Source: Brachyhypopomus gauderio (lineage: Eukaryota > Chordata > Actinopteri > Gymnotiformes > Hypopomidae). Taken from it: a stretch of 64,000 bases of DNA. The stretch spans positions 124,001 through 188,000 of the forward strand of contig NW_027506980.1 of assembly GCF_052324685.1 (NCBI RefSeq), in the 5' to 3' direction. Shown here one piece after another: positions 8,719 to 22,382 of the stretch. Made by a program: the position numbers and the translations under genes. The notes beneath the pieces are model-generated. The model worked only from the letters and a program-made list of their open reading frames with translations. It did no database searches and had not been told where the DNA came from. Positions within the stretch are counted from its first letter, which is position 1, and each line of letters opens with the position of its first letter.

Positions 8719-9872
8719 CAGATGCTGCTGTGCTTACATAGTTCTTCCTCAAAAGAAAAACCCAACAAGCACATTCCTCCTGTTTGCTGTCTTTTGATGA
8801 AATGAGCCAATGCATAAAGGATGCAACATCAATGTCACTCACACTTTTCTGCTAGCTTGTCTAAAATTCGCCCTTCCTTCAATTTCTCACTTGTCAAGAC
8901 CTGCAGGTCTTCAAACAAAAGGTCAGTTTGTAGACCCTTTTCCTGTCAAAGTTTTGATCCTTTTGTCCACCAGTCATCGGAATGTGTATGATTTTCACCA
9001 GTTTACACAGTGTAGCTCCCTTGCATTCAGTTGCAGGGTTATGTCCTCTTAGATAAGACGCTTTTCAAATTATTTGTGAAAATGCACCCAAAACCTATTC
9101 AAAACAGATTTGATGGAAGCACTGCAGGAGCTGCTCCAAGACGCATTTTGTCCAGAAAATGTGCTATCATGAATGCATACATATCACCAACACACATTTA
9201 CAAACCAAACCATAGGCAATAAAATACATGAGTAAACTGATTTGTGGACCTTTGTGGCACTTGGTACTGCTGAGATCAGGATCATTACAGAGTTCAGCAA
9301 TTATTTTCCCAACTAGGTCATTGATACATTGGAATCCCCAATGTTTTCTGGAACAGAATAGGCTATGCCTTTCGGATGAGAATAAAAAAAGACTTCAAGA
9401 ACCAAAAAAGAAGTTAAGCTGCCTTCAGCTGATGTACTCAGACTAAAGGGAAACACTTTAAATCCCAAGGTGAAATGCACATGCTCAAAATTTTATCAGG
9501 ACAGAGTACATGTTTTACTTTGATATTAAGAGCGATCACTGGATTGTCTTCCAGTAAATTAATGTTTTCTTCCGCTACAAAACGTTTTTTCAACAACTAT
9601 AAAGAGGCTATGCAACGAAACTGAGCTGGGATGTCAAGTGCCTTTAATGGTACCTTTTTGACCCCACTTCAAATGCTGCTGTTACCTGACCAGTTCGATT
9701 GTTAGTTTGCCAGATTCTCAATCTCTGGGATGTGAGATCATGCACCAGGTTTAGTGAATGTTTAAGGGTGAAGGTCTTTAATTTCTGCACAAATTCCACA
9801 AACATAGCTCAGGTCCTGCTCAACATGTCAACATGTGGCGACAGCAAGTGCCTTTGGGGTCCTACAAAAATC

Positions 9873-9945
9873 GCCCGGCTAGCTCAGTCGGTAGAGCATG
9901 AGACTCTTAATCTCAGGGTCGTGGGTTCGAGCCCCACGTTGGGCG
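9873..9945 (+). tRNA. tRNA-Lys-CTT: tRNA-Lys(CTT), class K1
   Basis: U7. Same as 2923-2995. Confidence 0.97.
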
Positions 9946-10034
9946 AGAGGCTGATTTGTTTGAGTGAAATGTTGAAATTTAGTTAATCTGTTTGCACAAA
10001 ATACGTCTAAAAAAGAAGAGAAAGGAACATACAT

Positions 10035-10061
10035 CGTCCCTGGGTGGGCTCGAACCACCAT

Positions 10062-10102
<41 letters not shown>

Positions 10103-10108
10103 AGAGAC
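10035..10108 (-). tRNA. tRNA-Asn-GTT: tRNA-Asn(GTT), class N1
   Basis: U7. Same as 305-378. Confidence 0.96.
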
Positions 10109-11262
10109 CAGATGCTGCTGTGCTTACATAGTTCTTCCTCAAAAGAAAAACCCAACAAGCACATTCCTCCTGTTTGCTGGCTTTTGATGAAATGAGCCAA
10201 TGCATAAAGGATGCAACATCAATGTCACTCACACTTTTCTGCTAGCTTGTCTAAAATTCGCCCTTCCTTTAATTTCTCACTTGTCAAGACCTGCAGGTCT
10301 TCAAACAAAAGGTCAGTTTGTAGACCCTTTTCCTGTCAAAGTTTTGATCCTTTTGTCCACCAGTCATCGGAATGTGTATGATTTTCACCAGTTTACACAG
10401 TGTAGCTCCCTTGCCTTCAGTTGCAGGGTTATGTCCTCTTAGATAAGACGCTTTTGAAATTATTTGTGAAAATGCACCCAAAACCTATTCAAAACAGATT
10501 TGATGGAAGCACTGCAGGAGCTGCTCCAAGACGCATTTTGTCCAGAAAATGTGCTATCATGAATGCATCCATATCACCAACACACATTTACAAACCAAAC
10601 CATAGGCAATAAAATACATGAGTAAACTGATTTGTGGACCTTTGTGGCACTTGGTACTGCTGAGATCAGGATCATTACAGAGTTCAGCAATTATTTTCCC
10701 AACTAGGTCATTGATACATTGGAATCCCCAATGTTTTCTGGAACAGAATAGGCTATGCCTTTCGGATGAGAATAAAAAAAGACTTCAAGAACCAAAAAAG
10801 AAGTTAAGCTGCCTTCAGCTGATGTACTCAGACTAAAGGGAAACACTTTAAATCCCAAGGTGAAATGCACATGCTCAAAATTTTATCAGGACAGAGTACA
10901 TGTTTTACTTTGATATTAAGAGCGATCACTGGATTGTCTTCCAGTAAATTAATGTTTTCTTCCGCTACAAAACGTTTTTTCAACAACTATAAAGAGGCTA
11001 TGCAACGAAACTGAGCTGGGATGTCAAGTGCCTTTAATGGTACCTTTTTGACCCCACTTCAAATGCTGCTGTTACCTGACCAGTTCGATTGTTAGTTTGC
11101 CAGATTCTCAATCTCTGGGATGTGAGATCATGCACCAGGTTTAGTGAATGTTTAAGGGTGAAGGTCTTTAATTTCTGCACAAATTCCACAAACATAGCTC
11201 AGGTCCTGCTCAACATGTCAACATGTGGCGACAGCAAGTGCCTTTGGGGTCCTACAAAAATC

Positions 11263-11335
11263 GCCCGGCTAGCTCAGTCGGTAGAGCATGAGACTCTTAA
11301 TCTCAGGGTCGTGGGTTCGAGCCCCACGTTGGGCG
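11263..11335 (+). tRNA. tRNA-Lys-CTT: tRNA-Lys(CTT), class K1
   Basis: U8. Same as 2923-2995, though the downstream spacer of this unit is of U6 type. Confidence 0.97.
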
Positions 11336-11424
11336 AGAGGCTGATTTGTTTGAGTGAAATGTTGAAATTTAGTTAATCTGTTTGCACAAAATACGTCTAA
11401 AAAAGAAGAGAAAGGAACATACAT

Positions 11425-11451
11425 CGTCCCTGGGTGGGCTCGAACCACCAT

Positions 11452-11492
<41 letters not shown>

Positions 11493-11498
11493 AGAGAC
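11425..11498 (-). tRNA. tRNA-Asn-GTT: tRNA-Asn(GTT), class N1
   Basis: U8. Same as 305-378. Confidence 0.96.
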
Positions 11499-12652
11499 CA
11501 GATGCTGCTGTGCTTACATAGTTCTTCCTCAAAAGAAAAACCCAACAAGCACATTCCTCCTGTTTGCTGTCTTTTGATGAAATGAGCCAATGCATAAAGG
11601 ATGCAACATCAATGTCACTCACACTTTTCTGCTAGCTTGTCTAAAATTCGCCCTTCCTTCAATTTCTCACTTGTCAAGACCTGCAGGTCTTCAAACAAAA
11701 GGTCAGTTTGTAGACCCTTTTCCTGTCAAAGTTTTGATCCTTTTGTCCACCAGTCATCGGAATGTGTATGATTTTCACCAGTTTACACAGTGTAGCTCCC
11801 TTGCATTCAGTTGCAGGGTTATGTCCTCTTAGATAAGACGCTTTTCAAATTATTTGTGAAAATGCACCCAAAACCTATTCAAAACAGATTTGATGGAAGC
11901 ACTGCAGGAGCTGCTCCAAGACGCATTTTGTCCAGAAAATGTGCTATCATGAATGCATACATATCACCAACACACATTTACAAACCAAACCATAGGCAAT
12001 AAAATACATGAGTAAACTGATTTGTGGACCTTTGTGGCACTTGGTACTGCTGAGATCAGGATCATTACAGAGTTCAGCAATTATTTTCCCAACTAGGTCA
12101 TTGATACATTGGAATCCCCAATGTTTTCTGGAACAGAATAGGCTATGCCTTTCGGATGAGAATAAAAAAAGACTTCAAGAACCAAAAAAGAAGTTAAGCT
12201 GCCTTCAGCTGATGTACTCAGACTAAAGGGAAACACTTTAAATCCCAAGGTGAAATGCACATGCTCAAAATTTTATCAGGACAGAGTACATGTTTTACTT
12301 TGATATTAAGAGCGATCACTGGATTGTCTTCCAGTAAATTAATGTTTTCTTCCGCTACAAAACGTTTTTTCAACAACTATAAAGAGGCTATGCAACGAAA
12401 CTGAGCTGGGATGTCAAGTGCCTTTAATGGTACCTTTTTGACCCCACTTCAAATGCTGCTGTTACCTGACCAGTTCGATTGTTAGTTTGCCAGATTCTCA
12501 ATCTCTGGGATGTGAGATCATGCACCAGGTTTAGTGAATGTTTAAGGGTGAAGGTCTTTAATTTCTGCACAAATTCCACAAACATAGCTCAGGTCCTGCT
12601 CAACATGTCAACATGTGGCGACAGCAAGTGCCTTTGGGGTCCTACAAAAATC

Positions 12653-12725
12653 GCCCGGCTAGCTCAGTCGGTAGAGCATGAGACTCTTAATCTCAGGGTC
12701 GTGGGTTCGAGCCCCACGTTGGGCG
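12653..12725 (+). tRNA. tRNA-Lys-CTT: tRNA-Lys(CTT), class K1
   Basis: U9. Same as 2923-2995. Confidence 0.97.
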
Positions 12726-12814
12726 AGAGGCTGATTTGTTTGAGTGAAATGTTGAAATTTAGTTAATCTGTTTGCACAAAATACGTCTAAAAAAGAAGAG
12801 AAAGGAACATACAT

Positions 12815-12841
12815 CGTCCCTGGGTGGGCTCGAACCACCAT

Positions 12842-12882
<41 letters not shown>

Positions 12883-12888
12883 AGAGAC
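12815..12888 (-). tRNA. tRNA-Asn-GTT: tRNA-Asn(GTT), class N1
   Basis: U9. Same as 305-378. Confidence 0.96.
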
Positions 12889-14042
12889 CAGATGCTGCTG
12901 TGCTTACATAGTTCTTCCTCAAAAGAAAAACCCAACAAGCACATTCCTCCTGTTTGCTGGCTTTTGATGAAATGAGCCAATGCATAAAGGATGCAACATC
13001 AATGTCACTCACACTTTTCTGCTAGCTTGTCTAAAATTCGCCCTTCCTTCAATTTCTCACTTGTCAAGACCTCCAGGTCTTCAAACAAAAGGTCAGTTTG
13101 TAGACCCTTTTCCTGTCAAAGTTTTGATCCTTTTGTCCACCAGTCATCGGAATGTGTATGATTTTCACCAGTTTACACAGTGTAGCTCCCTTGCCTTCAG
13201 TTGCAGGGTTATGTCGTCTTAGATAAGACGCTTTTGAAATTATTTGTGAAAATGCACCCAAAACCTATTCAAAACAGATTTGATGGAAGCACTGCAGGAG
13301 CTGCTCCAAGACGCATTTTGTCCAGAAAATGTGCTATCATGAATGCATCCATATCACCAACACACATTTACAAACCAAACCATAGGCAATAAAATACATG
13401 AGTAAACTGATTTGTGGACCTTTGTGGCACTTGGTACTGCTGAGATCAGGATCATAACAGAGTTCAGCAATTATTTTCCCAACTAGGTCATTGATACATT
13501 GGAATCCCCAATGTTTTCTGGAACAGAATAGGCTATGCCTTTCGGATGAGAATAAAAAAAGACTTCAAGAACCAAAAAAGAAGTTAAGCTGCCTTCAGCT
13601 GATGTACTCAGACTAAAGGGAAACACTTTAAATCCCAAGGTGAAATGCACATGCTCAAAATTTTATCAGGACAGAGTACATGTTTTACTTTGATATTAAG
13701 AGCGATCACTGGATTGTCTTCCAGTAAATTAATGTTTTCTTCCGCTACAAAACGTTTTTTCAACAACTATAAAGAGGCTATGCAACGAAACTGAGCTGGG
13801 ATGTCAAGTGCCTTTAATGGTACCTTTTTGACCCCACTTCAAATGCTGCTGTTACCTGACCAGTTCGATTGTTAGTTTGCCAGATTCTCAATCTCTGGGA
13901 TGTGAGATCATGCACCAGGTTTAGTGAATGTTTAAGGGTGAAGGTCTTTAATTTCTGCACAAATTCCACAAACATAGCTCAGGTCCTGCTCAACATGTCA
14001 ACATGTGGCGACAGCAAGTGCCTTTGGGGTCCTACAAAAATC

Positions 14043-14115
14043 GCCCGGCTAGCTCAGTCGGTAGAGCATGAGACTCTTAATCTCAGGGTCGTGGGTTCGA
14101 GCCCCACGTTGGGCG
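14043..14115 (+). tRNA. tRNA-Lys-CTT: tRNA-Lys(CTT), class K1
   Basis: U10. Same as 2923-2995. Confidence 0.97.
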
Positions 14116-14204
14116 AGAGGCTGATTTGTTTGAGTGAAATGTTGAAATTTAGTTAATCTGTTTGCACAAAATACGTCTAAAAAAGAAGAGAAAGGAACAT
14201 ACAT

Positions 14205-14231
14205 CGTCCCTGGGTGGGCTCGAACCACCAT

Positions 14232-14272
<41 letters not shown>

Positions 14273-14278
14273 AGAGAC
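14205..14278 (-). tRNA. tRNA-Asn-GTT: tRNA-Asn(GTT), class N1
   Basis: U10. Same as 305-378. Confidence 0.96.
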
Positions 14279-15432
14279 CAGATGCTGCTGTGCTTACATA
14301 GTTCTTCCTCAAAAGAAAAACCCAACAAGCACATTCCTCCTGTTTGCTGGCTTTTGATGAAATGAGCCAATGCATAAAGGATGCAACATCAATGTCACTC
14401 ACACTTTTCTGCTAGCTTGTCTAAAATTCGCCCTTCCTTCAATTTCTCACTTGTCAAGACCTCCAGGTCTTCAAACAAAAGGTCAGTTTGTAGACCCTTT
14501 TCCTGTCAAAGTTTTGATCCTTTTGTCCACCAGTCATCGGAATGTGTATGATTTTCACCAGTTTACACAGTGTAGCTCCCTTGCCTTCAGTTGCAGGGTT
14601 ATGTCGTCTTAGATAAGACGCTTTTGAAATTATTTGTGAAAATGCACCCAAAACCTATTCAAAACAGATTTGATGGAAGCACTGCAGGAGCTGCTCCAAG
14701 ACGCATTTTGTCCAGAAAATGTGCTATCATGAATGCATCCATATCACCAACACACATTTACAAACCAAACCATAGGCAATAAAATACATGAGTAAACTGA
14801 TTTGTGGACCTTTGTGGCACTTGGTACTGCTGAGATCAGGATCATTACAGAGTTCAGCAATTATTTTCCCAACTAGGTCATTGATACATTGGAATCCCCA
14901 ATGTTTTCTGGAACAGAATAGGCTATGCCTTTCGGATGAGAATAAAAAAAGACTTCAAGAACCAAAAAAGAAGTTAAGCTGCCTTCAGCTGATGTACTCA
15001 GACTAAAGGGAAACACTTTAAATCCCAAGGTGAAATGCACATGGTCAAAATTTTATCAGGACAGAGTACATGTTTTACTTTGATATTAAGAGCGATCACT
15101 GGATTGTCTTCCAGTAAATTAATGTTTTCTTCCGCTACAAAACGTTTTTTCAACAACTATAAAGAGGCTATGCAACGAAACTGAGCTGGGATGTCAAGTG
15201 CCTTTAATGGTACCTTTTTGACCCCACTTCAAATGCTGCTGTTACCTGACCAGTTCGATTGTTGATTTGCCAGATTCTCAATCTCTGGGATGTGAGATCA
15301 TGCACCAGGTTTAGTGAATGTTTAAGGGTGAAGGTCTTTAATTTCTGCACAAATTCCACAAACATAGCTCAGGTCCTGCTCAACATGTCAACATGTGGCG
15401 ACAGCAAGTGCCTTTGGGGTCCTACAAAAATC

Positions 15433-15505
15433 GCCCGGCTAGCTCAGTCAGTAGAGCATGAGACTCTTAATCTCAGGGTCATGGGTTCGAGCCCCATGTT
15501 GGGCG
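15433..15505 (+). tRNA. tRNA-Lys-CTT: tRNA-Lys(CTT), class K3
   Basis: U11. A18 and A49-U65 as at 1533-1605. Confidence 0.85.
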
Positions 15506-15594
15506 AGAGGCTGATTTGTTTGAGTGAAATGTTGAAATTTAGTTAATCTGTTTGCACAAAATACGTCTAAAAAAGAAGAGAAAGGAACATACAT

Positions 15595-15621
15595 CGTCCC
15601 TGGGTGGGCTCGAACCACCAT

Positions 15622-15662
<41 letters not shown>

Positions 15663-15668
15663 AGAGAC
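15595..15668 (-). tRNA. tRNA-Asn-GTT: tRNA-Asn(GTT), class N1
   Basis: U11. Same as 305-378. Confidence 0.96.
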
Positions 15669-16822
15669 CAGATGCTGCTGTGCTTACATAGTTCTTCCTC
15701 AAAAGAAAAACCCAACAAGCACATTCCTCCTGTTTGCTGGCTTTTGATGAAATGAGCCAATGCATAAAGGATGCAACATCAATGTCACTCACACTTTTCT
15801 GCTAGCTTGTCTAAAATTCGCCCTTCCTTCAATTTCTCACTTGTCAAGACCTGCAGGTCTTCAAACAAAAGGTCAGTTTGTAGACCCTTTTCCTGTCAAA
15901 GTTTTGATCCTTTTGTCCACCAGTCATCGGAATGTGTATGATTTTCACCAGTTTACACAGTGTAGCTCCCTTGCCTTCAGTTGCAGGGTTATGTCGTCTT
16001 AGATAAGACGCTTTTGAAATTATTTGTGAAAATGCACCCAAAACCTATTCAAAACAGATTTGATGGAAGCACTGCAGGAGCTGCTCCAAGACGCATTTTG
16101 TCCAGAAAATGTGCTATCATGAATGCATCCATATCACCAACACACATTTACAAACCAAACCATAGGCAATAAAATACATGAGTAAACTGATTTGTGGAGC
16201 TTTGTGGCACTTGGTACTGCTGAGATCAGGATCATTACAGAGTTCAGCAATTATTTTCCCAACTAGGTCATTGATACATTGGAATCCCCAATGTTTTCTG
16301 GAACAGAATAGGCTATGCCTTTCGGATGAGAATAAAAAAAGACTTCAAGAACCAAAAAAGAAGTTAAGCTGCCTTCAGCTGATGTACTCAGACTAAAGGG
16401 AAACACTTTAAATCCCAAGGTGAAATGCACATGCTCAAAATTTTATCAGGACAGAGTACATGTTTTACTTTGATATTAAGAGCGATCACTGGATTGTCTT
16501 CCAGTAAATTAATGTTTTCTTCCGCTACAAAACGTTTTTTCAACAACTATAAAGAGGCTATGCAACGAAACTGAGCTGGGATGTCAAGTGCCTTTAATGG
16601 TACCTTTTTGACCCCACTTCAAATGCTGCTGTTACCTGACCAGTTCGATTGTTAGTTTGCCAGATTCTCAATCTCTGGGATGTGAGATCATGCACCAGGT
16701 TTAGTGAATGTTTAAGGGTGAAGGTCTTTAATTTCTGCACAAATTCCACAAACATAGCTCAGGTCCTGCTCAACATGTCAACATGTGGCGACAGCAAGTG
16801 CCTTTGGGGTCCTACAAAAATC

Positions 16823-16895
16823 GCCCGGCTAGCTCAGTCGGTAGAGCATGAGACTCTTAATCTCAGGGTCGTGGGTTCGAGCCCCACGTTGGGCG
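16823..16895 (+). tRNA. tRNA-Lys-CTT: tRNA-Lys(CTT), class K1
   Basis: U12. Same as 2923-2995. Confidence 0.97.
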
Positions 16896-16984
16896 AGAGG
16901 CTGATTTGTTTGAGTGAAATGTTGAAATTTAGTTAATCTGTTTGCACAAAATACGTCTAAAAAAGAAAAGAAAGGAACATACAT

Positions 16985-17011
16985 CGTCCCTGGGTGGGCT
17001 CGAACCAGCAT

Positions 17012-17052
<41 letters not shown>

Positions 17053-17058
17053 AGAGAC
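16985..17058 (-). tRNA. tRNA-Asn-GTT: tRNA-Asn(GTT), class N2
   Basis: U12. C50-C64 mismatch, with the extra T4 before the terminator as in U2. Confidence 0.88.
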
Positions 17059-18212
17059 CAGATGCTGCTGTGCTTACATAGTTCTTCCTCAAAAGAAAAA
17101 CCCAACAAGCACATTCCTCCTGTTTGCTGGCTTTTGATGAAATGAGCCAATGCATAAAGGATGCAACATCAATGTCACTCACACTTTTCTGCTAGCTTGT
17201 CTAAAATTCGCCCTTCCTTCAATTTCTCACTTGTCAAGACCTGCAGGTCTTCAAACAAAAGGTCAGTTTGTAGACCCTTTTCCTGTCAAAGTTTTGATCC
17301 TTTTGTCCACCAGTCATCGGAATGTGTATGATTTTCACCAGTTTACACAGTGTAGCTCCCTTGCCTTCAGTTGCAGGGTTATGTCGTCTTAGATAAGACG
17401 CTTTTGAAATTATTTGTGAAAATGCACCCAAAACCTATTCAAAACAGATTTGATGGAAGCACTGCAGGAGCTGCTCCAAGACGCATTTTGTCCAGAAAAT
17501 GTGCTATCATGAATGCATCCATATCACCAACACACATTTACAAACCAAACCATAGGCAATAAAATACATGAGTAAACTGATTTGTGGACCTTTGTGGCAC
17601 TTGGTACTGCTGAGATCAGGATCATTACAGAGTTCAGCAATTATTTTCCCAACTAGGTCATTGATACATTGGAATCCCCAATGTTTTCTGGAACAGAATA
17701 GGCTATGCCTTTCGGATGAGAATAAAAAAAGACTTCAAGAACCAAAAAAGAAGTTAAGCTGCCTTCAGCTGATGTACTCAGACTAAAGGGAAACACTTTA
17801 AATCCCAAGGTGAAATGCACATGCTCAAAATTTTATCAGGACAGAGTACATGTTTTACTTTGATATTAAGAGCGATCACTGGATTGTCTTCCAGTAAATT
17901 AATGTTTTCTTCCGCTACAAAACATTTTTTCAACAACTATAAAGAGGCTATGCAACGAAACTGAGCTGGGATGTCAAGTGCCTTTAATGGTACCTTTTTG
18001 ACCCCACTTCAAATGCTGCTGTTACCTGACCAGTTCGATTGTTAGTTTGCCAGATTCTCAATCTCTGGGATGTGAGATCATGCACCAGGTTTAGTGAATG
18101 TTTAAGGGTGAAGGTCTTTAATTTCTGCACAAATTCCACAAACATAGCTCAGGTCCTGCTCAACATGTCAACATGTGGCGACAGCAAGTGCCTTTGGGGT
18201 CCTACAAAAATC

Positions 18213-18285
18213 GCCCGGCTAGCTCAGTCGGTAGAGCATGAGACTCTTAATCTCAGGGTCGTGGGTTCGAGCCCCACGTTGGGCG
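18213..18285 (+). tRNA. tRNA-Lys-CTT: tRNA-Lys(CTT), class K1
   Basis: U13. Same as 2923-2995. Confidence 0.97.
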
Positions 18286-18374
18286 AGAGGCTGATTTGTT
18301 TGAGTGAAATGTTGAAATTTAGTTAATCTGTTTGCACAAAATACGTCTAAAAAAGAAGAGAAAGGAACATACAT

Positions 18375-18401
18375 CGTCCCTGGGTGGGCTCGAACCAGCA
18401 T

Positions 18402-18442
<41 letters not shown>

Positions 18443-18448
18443 AGAGAC
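18375..18448 (-). tRNA. tRNA-Asn-GTT: tRNA-Asn(GTT), class N2
   Basis: U13. C50-C64 mismatch. Confidence 0.88.
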
Positions 18449-19602
18449 CAGATGCTGCTGTGCTTACATAGTTCTTCCTCAAAAGAAAAACCCAACAAGC
18501 ACATTCCTCCTGTTTGCTGGCTTTTGATGAAATGAGCCAATGCATAAAGGATGCAACATCAATGTCACTCACACTTTTCTGCTAGCTTGTCTAAAATTCG
18601 CCCTTCCTTCAATTTCTCACTTGTCAAGACCTGCAGGTCTTCAAACAAAAGGTCAGTTTGTAGACCCTTTTCCTGTCAAAGTTTTGATCCTTTTGTCCAC
18701 CAGTCATCGGAATGTGTATGATTTTCACCAGTTTACACAGTGTAGCTCCCTTGCCTTCAGTTGCAGGGTTATGTCCTCTTAGATAAGACGCTTTTGAAAT
18801 TATTTGTGAAAATGCACCCAAAACCTATTCAAAACAGATTTGATGGAAGCACTGCAGGAGCTGCTCCAAGACGCATTTTGTCCAGAAAATGTGCTATCAT
18901 GAATGCATCCATATCACCAACACACATTTACAAACCAAACCATAGGCAATAAAATACATGAGTAAACTGATTTGTGGACCTTTGTGGCACTTGGTACTGC
19001 TGAGATCAGGATCATTACAGAGTTCAGCAATTATTTTCCCAACTAGGTCATTGATACATTGGAATCCCCAATGTTTTCTGGAACAGAATAGGCTATGCCT
19101 TTCGGATGAGAATAAAAAAAGACTTCAAGAACCAAAAAAGAAGTTAAGCTGCCTTCAGCTGATGCACTCAGACTAAAGGGAAACACTTTAAATCCCAAGG
19201 TGAAATGCACATGCTCAAAATTTTATCAGGACAGAGTACATGTTTTACTTTGATATTAAGAGCGATCACTGGATTGTCTTCCAGTAAATTAATGTTTTCT
19301 TCCGCTACAAAACGTTTTTTCAACAACTATAAAGAGGCTATGCAACGAAACTGAGCTGAGATGTCAAGTGCCTTTAATGGTACATTTTTGACCCCACTTC
19401 AAATGCTGCTGTTACCTGACCAGTTCGATTGTTAGTTTGCCAGATTCTCAATCTCTGGGATGTGAGATCATGCACCAGGTTTAGTGAATGTTTAAGGGTG
19501 AAGGTCTTTAGTTTCTGCACAAATTCCACAAACATAGCTCAGGTCCTGCTCAACATGTCAACATGTGGCGACAGCAAGTGCCTTTGGGGTCCTACAAAAA
19601 TC

Positions 19603-19675
19603 GCCCGGCTAGCTCAGTCGGTAGAGCATGAGACTCTTAATCTCAGGGTCGTGGGTTCGAGCCCCACGTTGGGCG
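19603..19675 (+). tRNA. tRNA-Lys-CTT: tRNA-Lys(CTT), class K1
   Basis: U14. Same as 2923-2995. Confidence 0.97.
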
Positions 19676-19764
19676 AGAGGCTGATTTGTTTGAGTGAAAT
19701 GTTGAAATTTAGTTAATCTGTTTGCACAAAATACGTCTAAAAAAGAAGAGAAAGGAACATACAT

Positions 19765-19791
19765 CGTCCCTGGGTGGGCTCGAACCACCAT

Positions 19792-19832
<41 letters not shown>

Positions 19833-19838
19833 AGAGAC
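19765..19838 (-). tRNA. tRNA-Asn-GTT: tRNA-Asn(GTT), class N1
   Basis: U14. Same as 305-378. Confidence 0.96.
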
Positions 19839-20992
19839 CAGATGCTGCTGTGCTTACATAGTTCTTCCTCAAAAGAAAAACCCAACAAGCACATTCCTCC
19901 TGTTTGCTGGCTTTTGATGAAATGAGCCAATGCATAAAGGATGCAACATCAATGTCACTCACACTTTTCTGCTAGCTTGTCTAAAATTCGCCCTTCCTTT
20001 AATTTCTCACTTGTCAAGACCTGCAGGTCTTCAAACAAAAGGTCAGTTTGTAGACCCTTTTCCTGTCAAAGTTTTGATCCTTTTGTCCACCAGTCATCGG
20101 AATGTGTATGATTTTCACCAGTTTACACAGTGTAGCTCCCTTGCCTTCAGTTGCAGGGTTATGTCCTCTTAGATAAGACGCTTTTGAAATTATTTGTGAA
20201 AATGCACCCAAAACCTATTCAAAACAGATTTGATGGAAGCACTGCAGGAGCTGCTCCAAGACGCATTTTGTCCAGAAAATGTGCTATCATGAATGCATCC
20301 ATATCACCAACACACATTTACAAACCAAACCATAGGCAATAAAATACATGAGTAAACTGATTTGTGGACCTTTGTGGCACTTGGTACTGCTGAGATCAGG
20401 ATCATTACAGAGTTCAGCAATTATTTTCCCAACTAGGTCATTGATACATTGGAATCCCCAATGTTTTCTGGAACAGAATAGGCTATGCCTTTCGGATGAG
20501 AATAAAAAAAGACTTCAAGAACCAAAAAAGAAGTTAAGCTGCCTTCAGCTGATGTACTCAGACTAAAGGGAAACACTTTAAATCCCAAGGTGAAATGCAC
20601 ATGCTCAAAATTTTATCAGGACAGAGTACATGTTTTACTTTGATATTAAGAGCGATCACTGGATTGTCTTCCAGTAAATTAATGTTTTCTTCCGCTACAA
20701 AACGTTTTTTCAACAACTATAAAGAGGCTATGCAACGAAACTGAGCTGGGATGTCAAGTGCCTTTAATGGTACCTTTTTGACCCCACTTCAAATGCTGCT
20801 GTTACCTGACCAGTTCGATTGTTAGTTTGCCAGATTCTCAATCTCTGGGATGTGAGATCATGCACCAGGTTTAGTGAATGTTTAAGGGTGAAGGTCTTTA
20901 ATTTCTGCACAAATTCCACAAACATAGCTCAGGTCCTGCTCAACATGTCAACATGTGGCGACAGCAAGTGCCTTTGGGGTCCTACAAAAATC

Positions 20993-21065
20993 GCCCGGCT
21001 AGCTCAGTCGGTAGAGCATGAGACTCTTAATCTCAGGGTCGTGGGTTCGAGCCCCACGTTGGGCG
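20993..21065 (+). tRNA. tRNA-Lys-CTT: tRNA-Lys(CTT), class K1
   Basis: U15. Same as 2923-2995. Confidence 0.97.
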
Positions 21066-21154
21066 AGAGGCTGATTTGTTTGAGTGAAATGTTGAAATTT
21101 AGTTAATCTGTTTGCACAAAATACGTCTAAAAAAGAAGAGAAAGGAACATACAT

Positions 21155-21181
21155 CGTCCCTGGGTGGGCTCGAACCAGCAT

Positions 21182-21222
<41 letters not shown>

Positions 21223-21228
21223 AGAGAC
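21155..21228 (-). tRNA. tRNA-Asn-GTT: tRNA-Asn(GTT), class N2
   Basis: U15. C50-C64 mismatch, where the matching unit U5 has N1; a local conversion in one of the two blocks is likely. Confidence 0.88.
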
Positions 21229-22382
21229 CAGATGCTGCTGTGCTTACATAGTTCTTCCTCAAAAGAAAAACCCAACAAGCACATTCCTCCTGTTTGCTGG
21301 CTTTTGATGAAATGAGCCAATGCATAAAGGATGCAACATCAATGTCACTCACACTTTTCTGCTAGCTTGTCTAAAATTCGCCCTTCCTTCAATTTCTCAC
21401 TTGTCAAGACCTGCAGGTCTTCAAACAAAAGGTCAGTTTGTAGACCCTTTTCCTGTCAAAGTTTTGATCCTTTTGTCCACCAGTCATCGGAATGTGTATG
21501 ATTTTCACCAGTTTACACAGTGTAGCTCCCTTGCCTTCAGTTGCAGGGTTATGTCCTCTTAGATAAGACGCTTTTGAAATTATTTGTGAAAATGCACCCA
21601 AAACCTATTCAAAACAGATTTGATGGAAGCACTGCAGGAGCTGCTCCAAGACGCATTTTGTCCAGAAAATGTGCTATCATGAATGCATCCATATCACCAA
21701 CACACATTTACAAACCAAACCATAGGCAATAAAATACATGAGTAAACTGATTTGTGGACCTTTGTGGCACTTGGTACTGCTGAGATCAGGATCATTACAG
21801 AGTTCAGCAATTATTTTCCCAACTAGGTCATTGATACATTGGAATCCCCAATGTTTTCTGGAACAGAATAGGCTATGCCTTTCGGATGAGAATAAAAAAA
21901 GACTTCAAGAACCAAAAAAGAAGTTAAGCTGCCTTCAGCTGATGCACTCAGACTAAAGGGAAACACTTTAAATCCCAAGGTGAAATGCACATGCTCAAAA
22001 TTTTATCAGGACAGAGTACATGTTTTACTTTGATATTAAGAGCGATCACTGGATTGTCTTCCAGTAAATTAATGTTTTCTTCCGCTACAAAACGTTTTTT
22101 CAACAACTATAAAGAGGCTATGCAACGAAACTGAGCTGAGATGTCAAGTGCCTTTAATGGTACATTTTTGACCCCACTTCAAATGCTGCTGTTACCTGAC
22201 CAGTTCGATTGTTAGTTTGCCAGATTCTCAATCTCTGGGATGTGAGATCATGCACCAGGTTTAGTGAATGTTTAAGGGTGAAGGTCTTTAGTTTCTGCAC
22301 AAATTCCACAAACATAGCTCAGGTCCTGCTCAACATGTCAACATGTGGCGACAGCAAGTGCCTTTGGGGTCCTACAAAAATC

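Larger units (their letters stand above)
1359..15258 (+). repeat. Higher-order repeat copy A (U1-U10, 13.9 kb)
   Basis: The ten units carry this series of tRNA classes: K3/N1, K1/N2, K1/N2, K1/N1, K1/N1, K4/N3, then four K1/N1. Spacer markers agree with copy B unit by unit. These include agaaaag in U2, gatgcactc in U3 and U5, agtttctgc in U4 and U6, gctgtcttt in U6 and U8, cctccagg in U9 and U10, and atcataac in U9 only. Confidence 0.85.
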
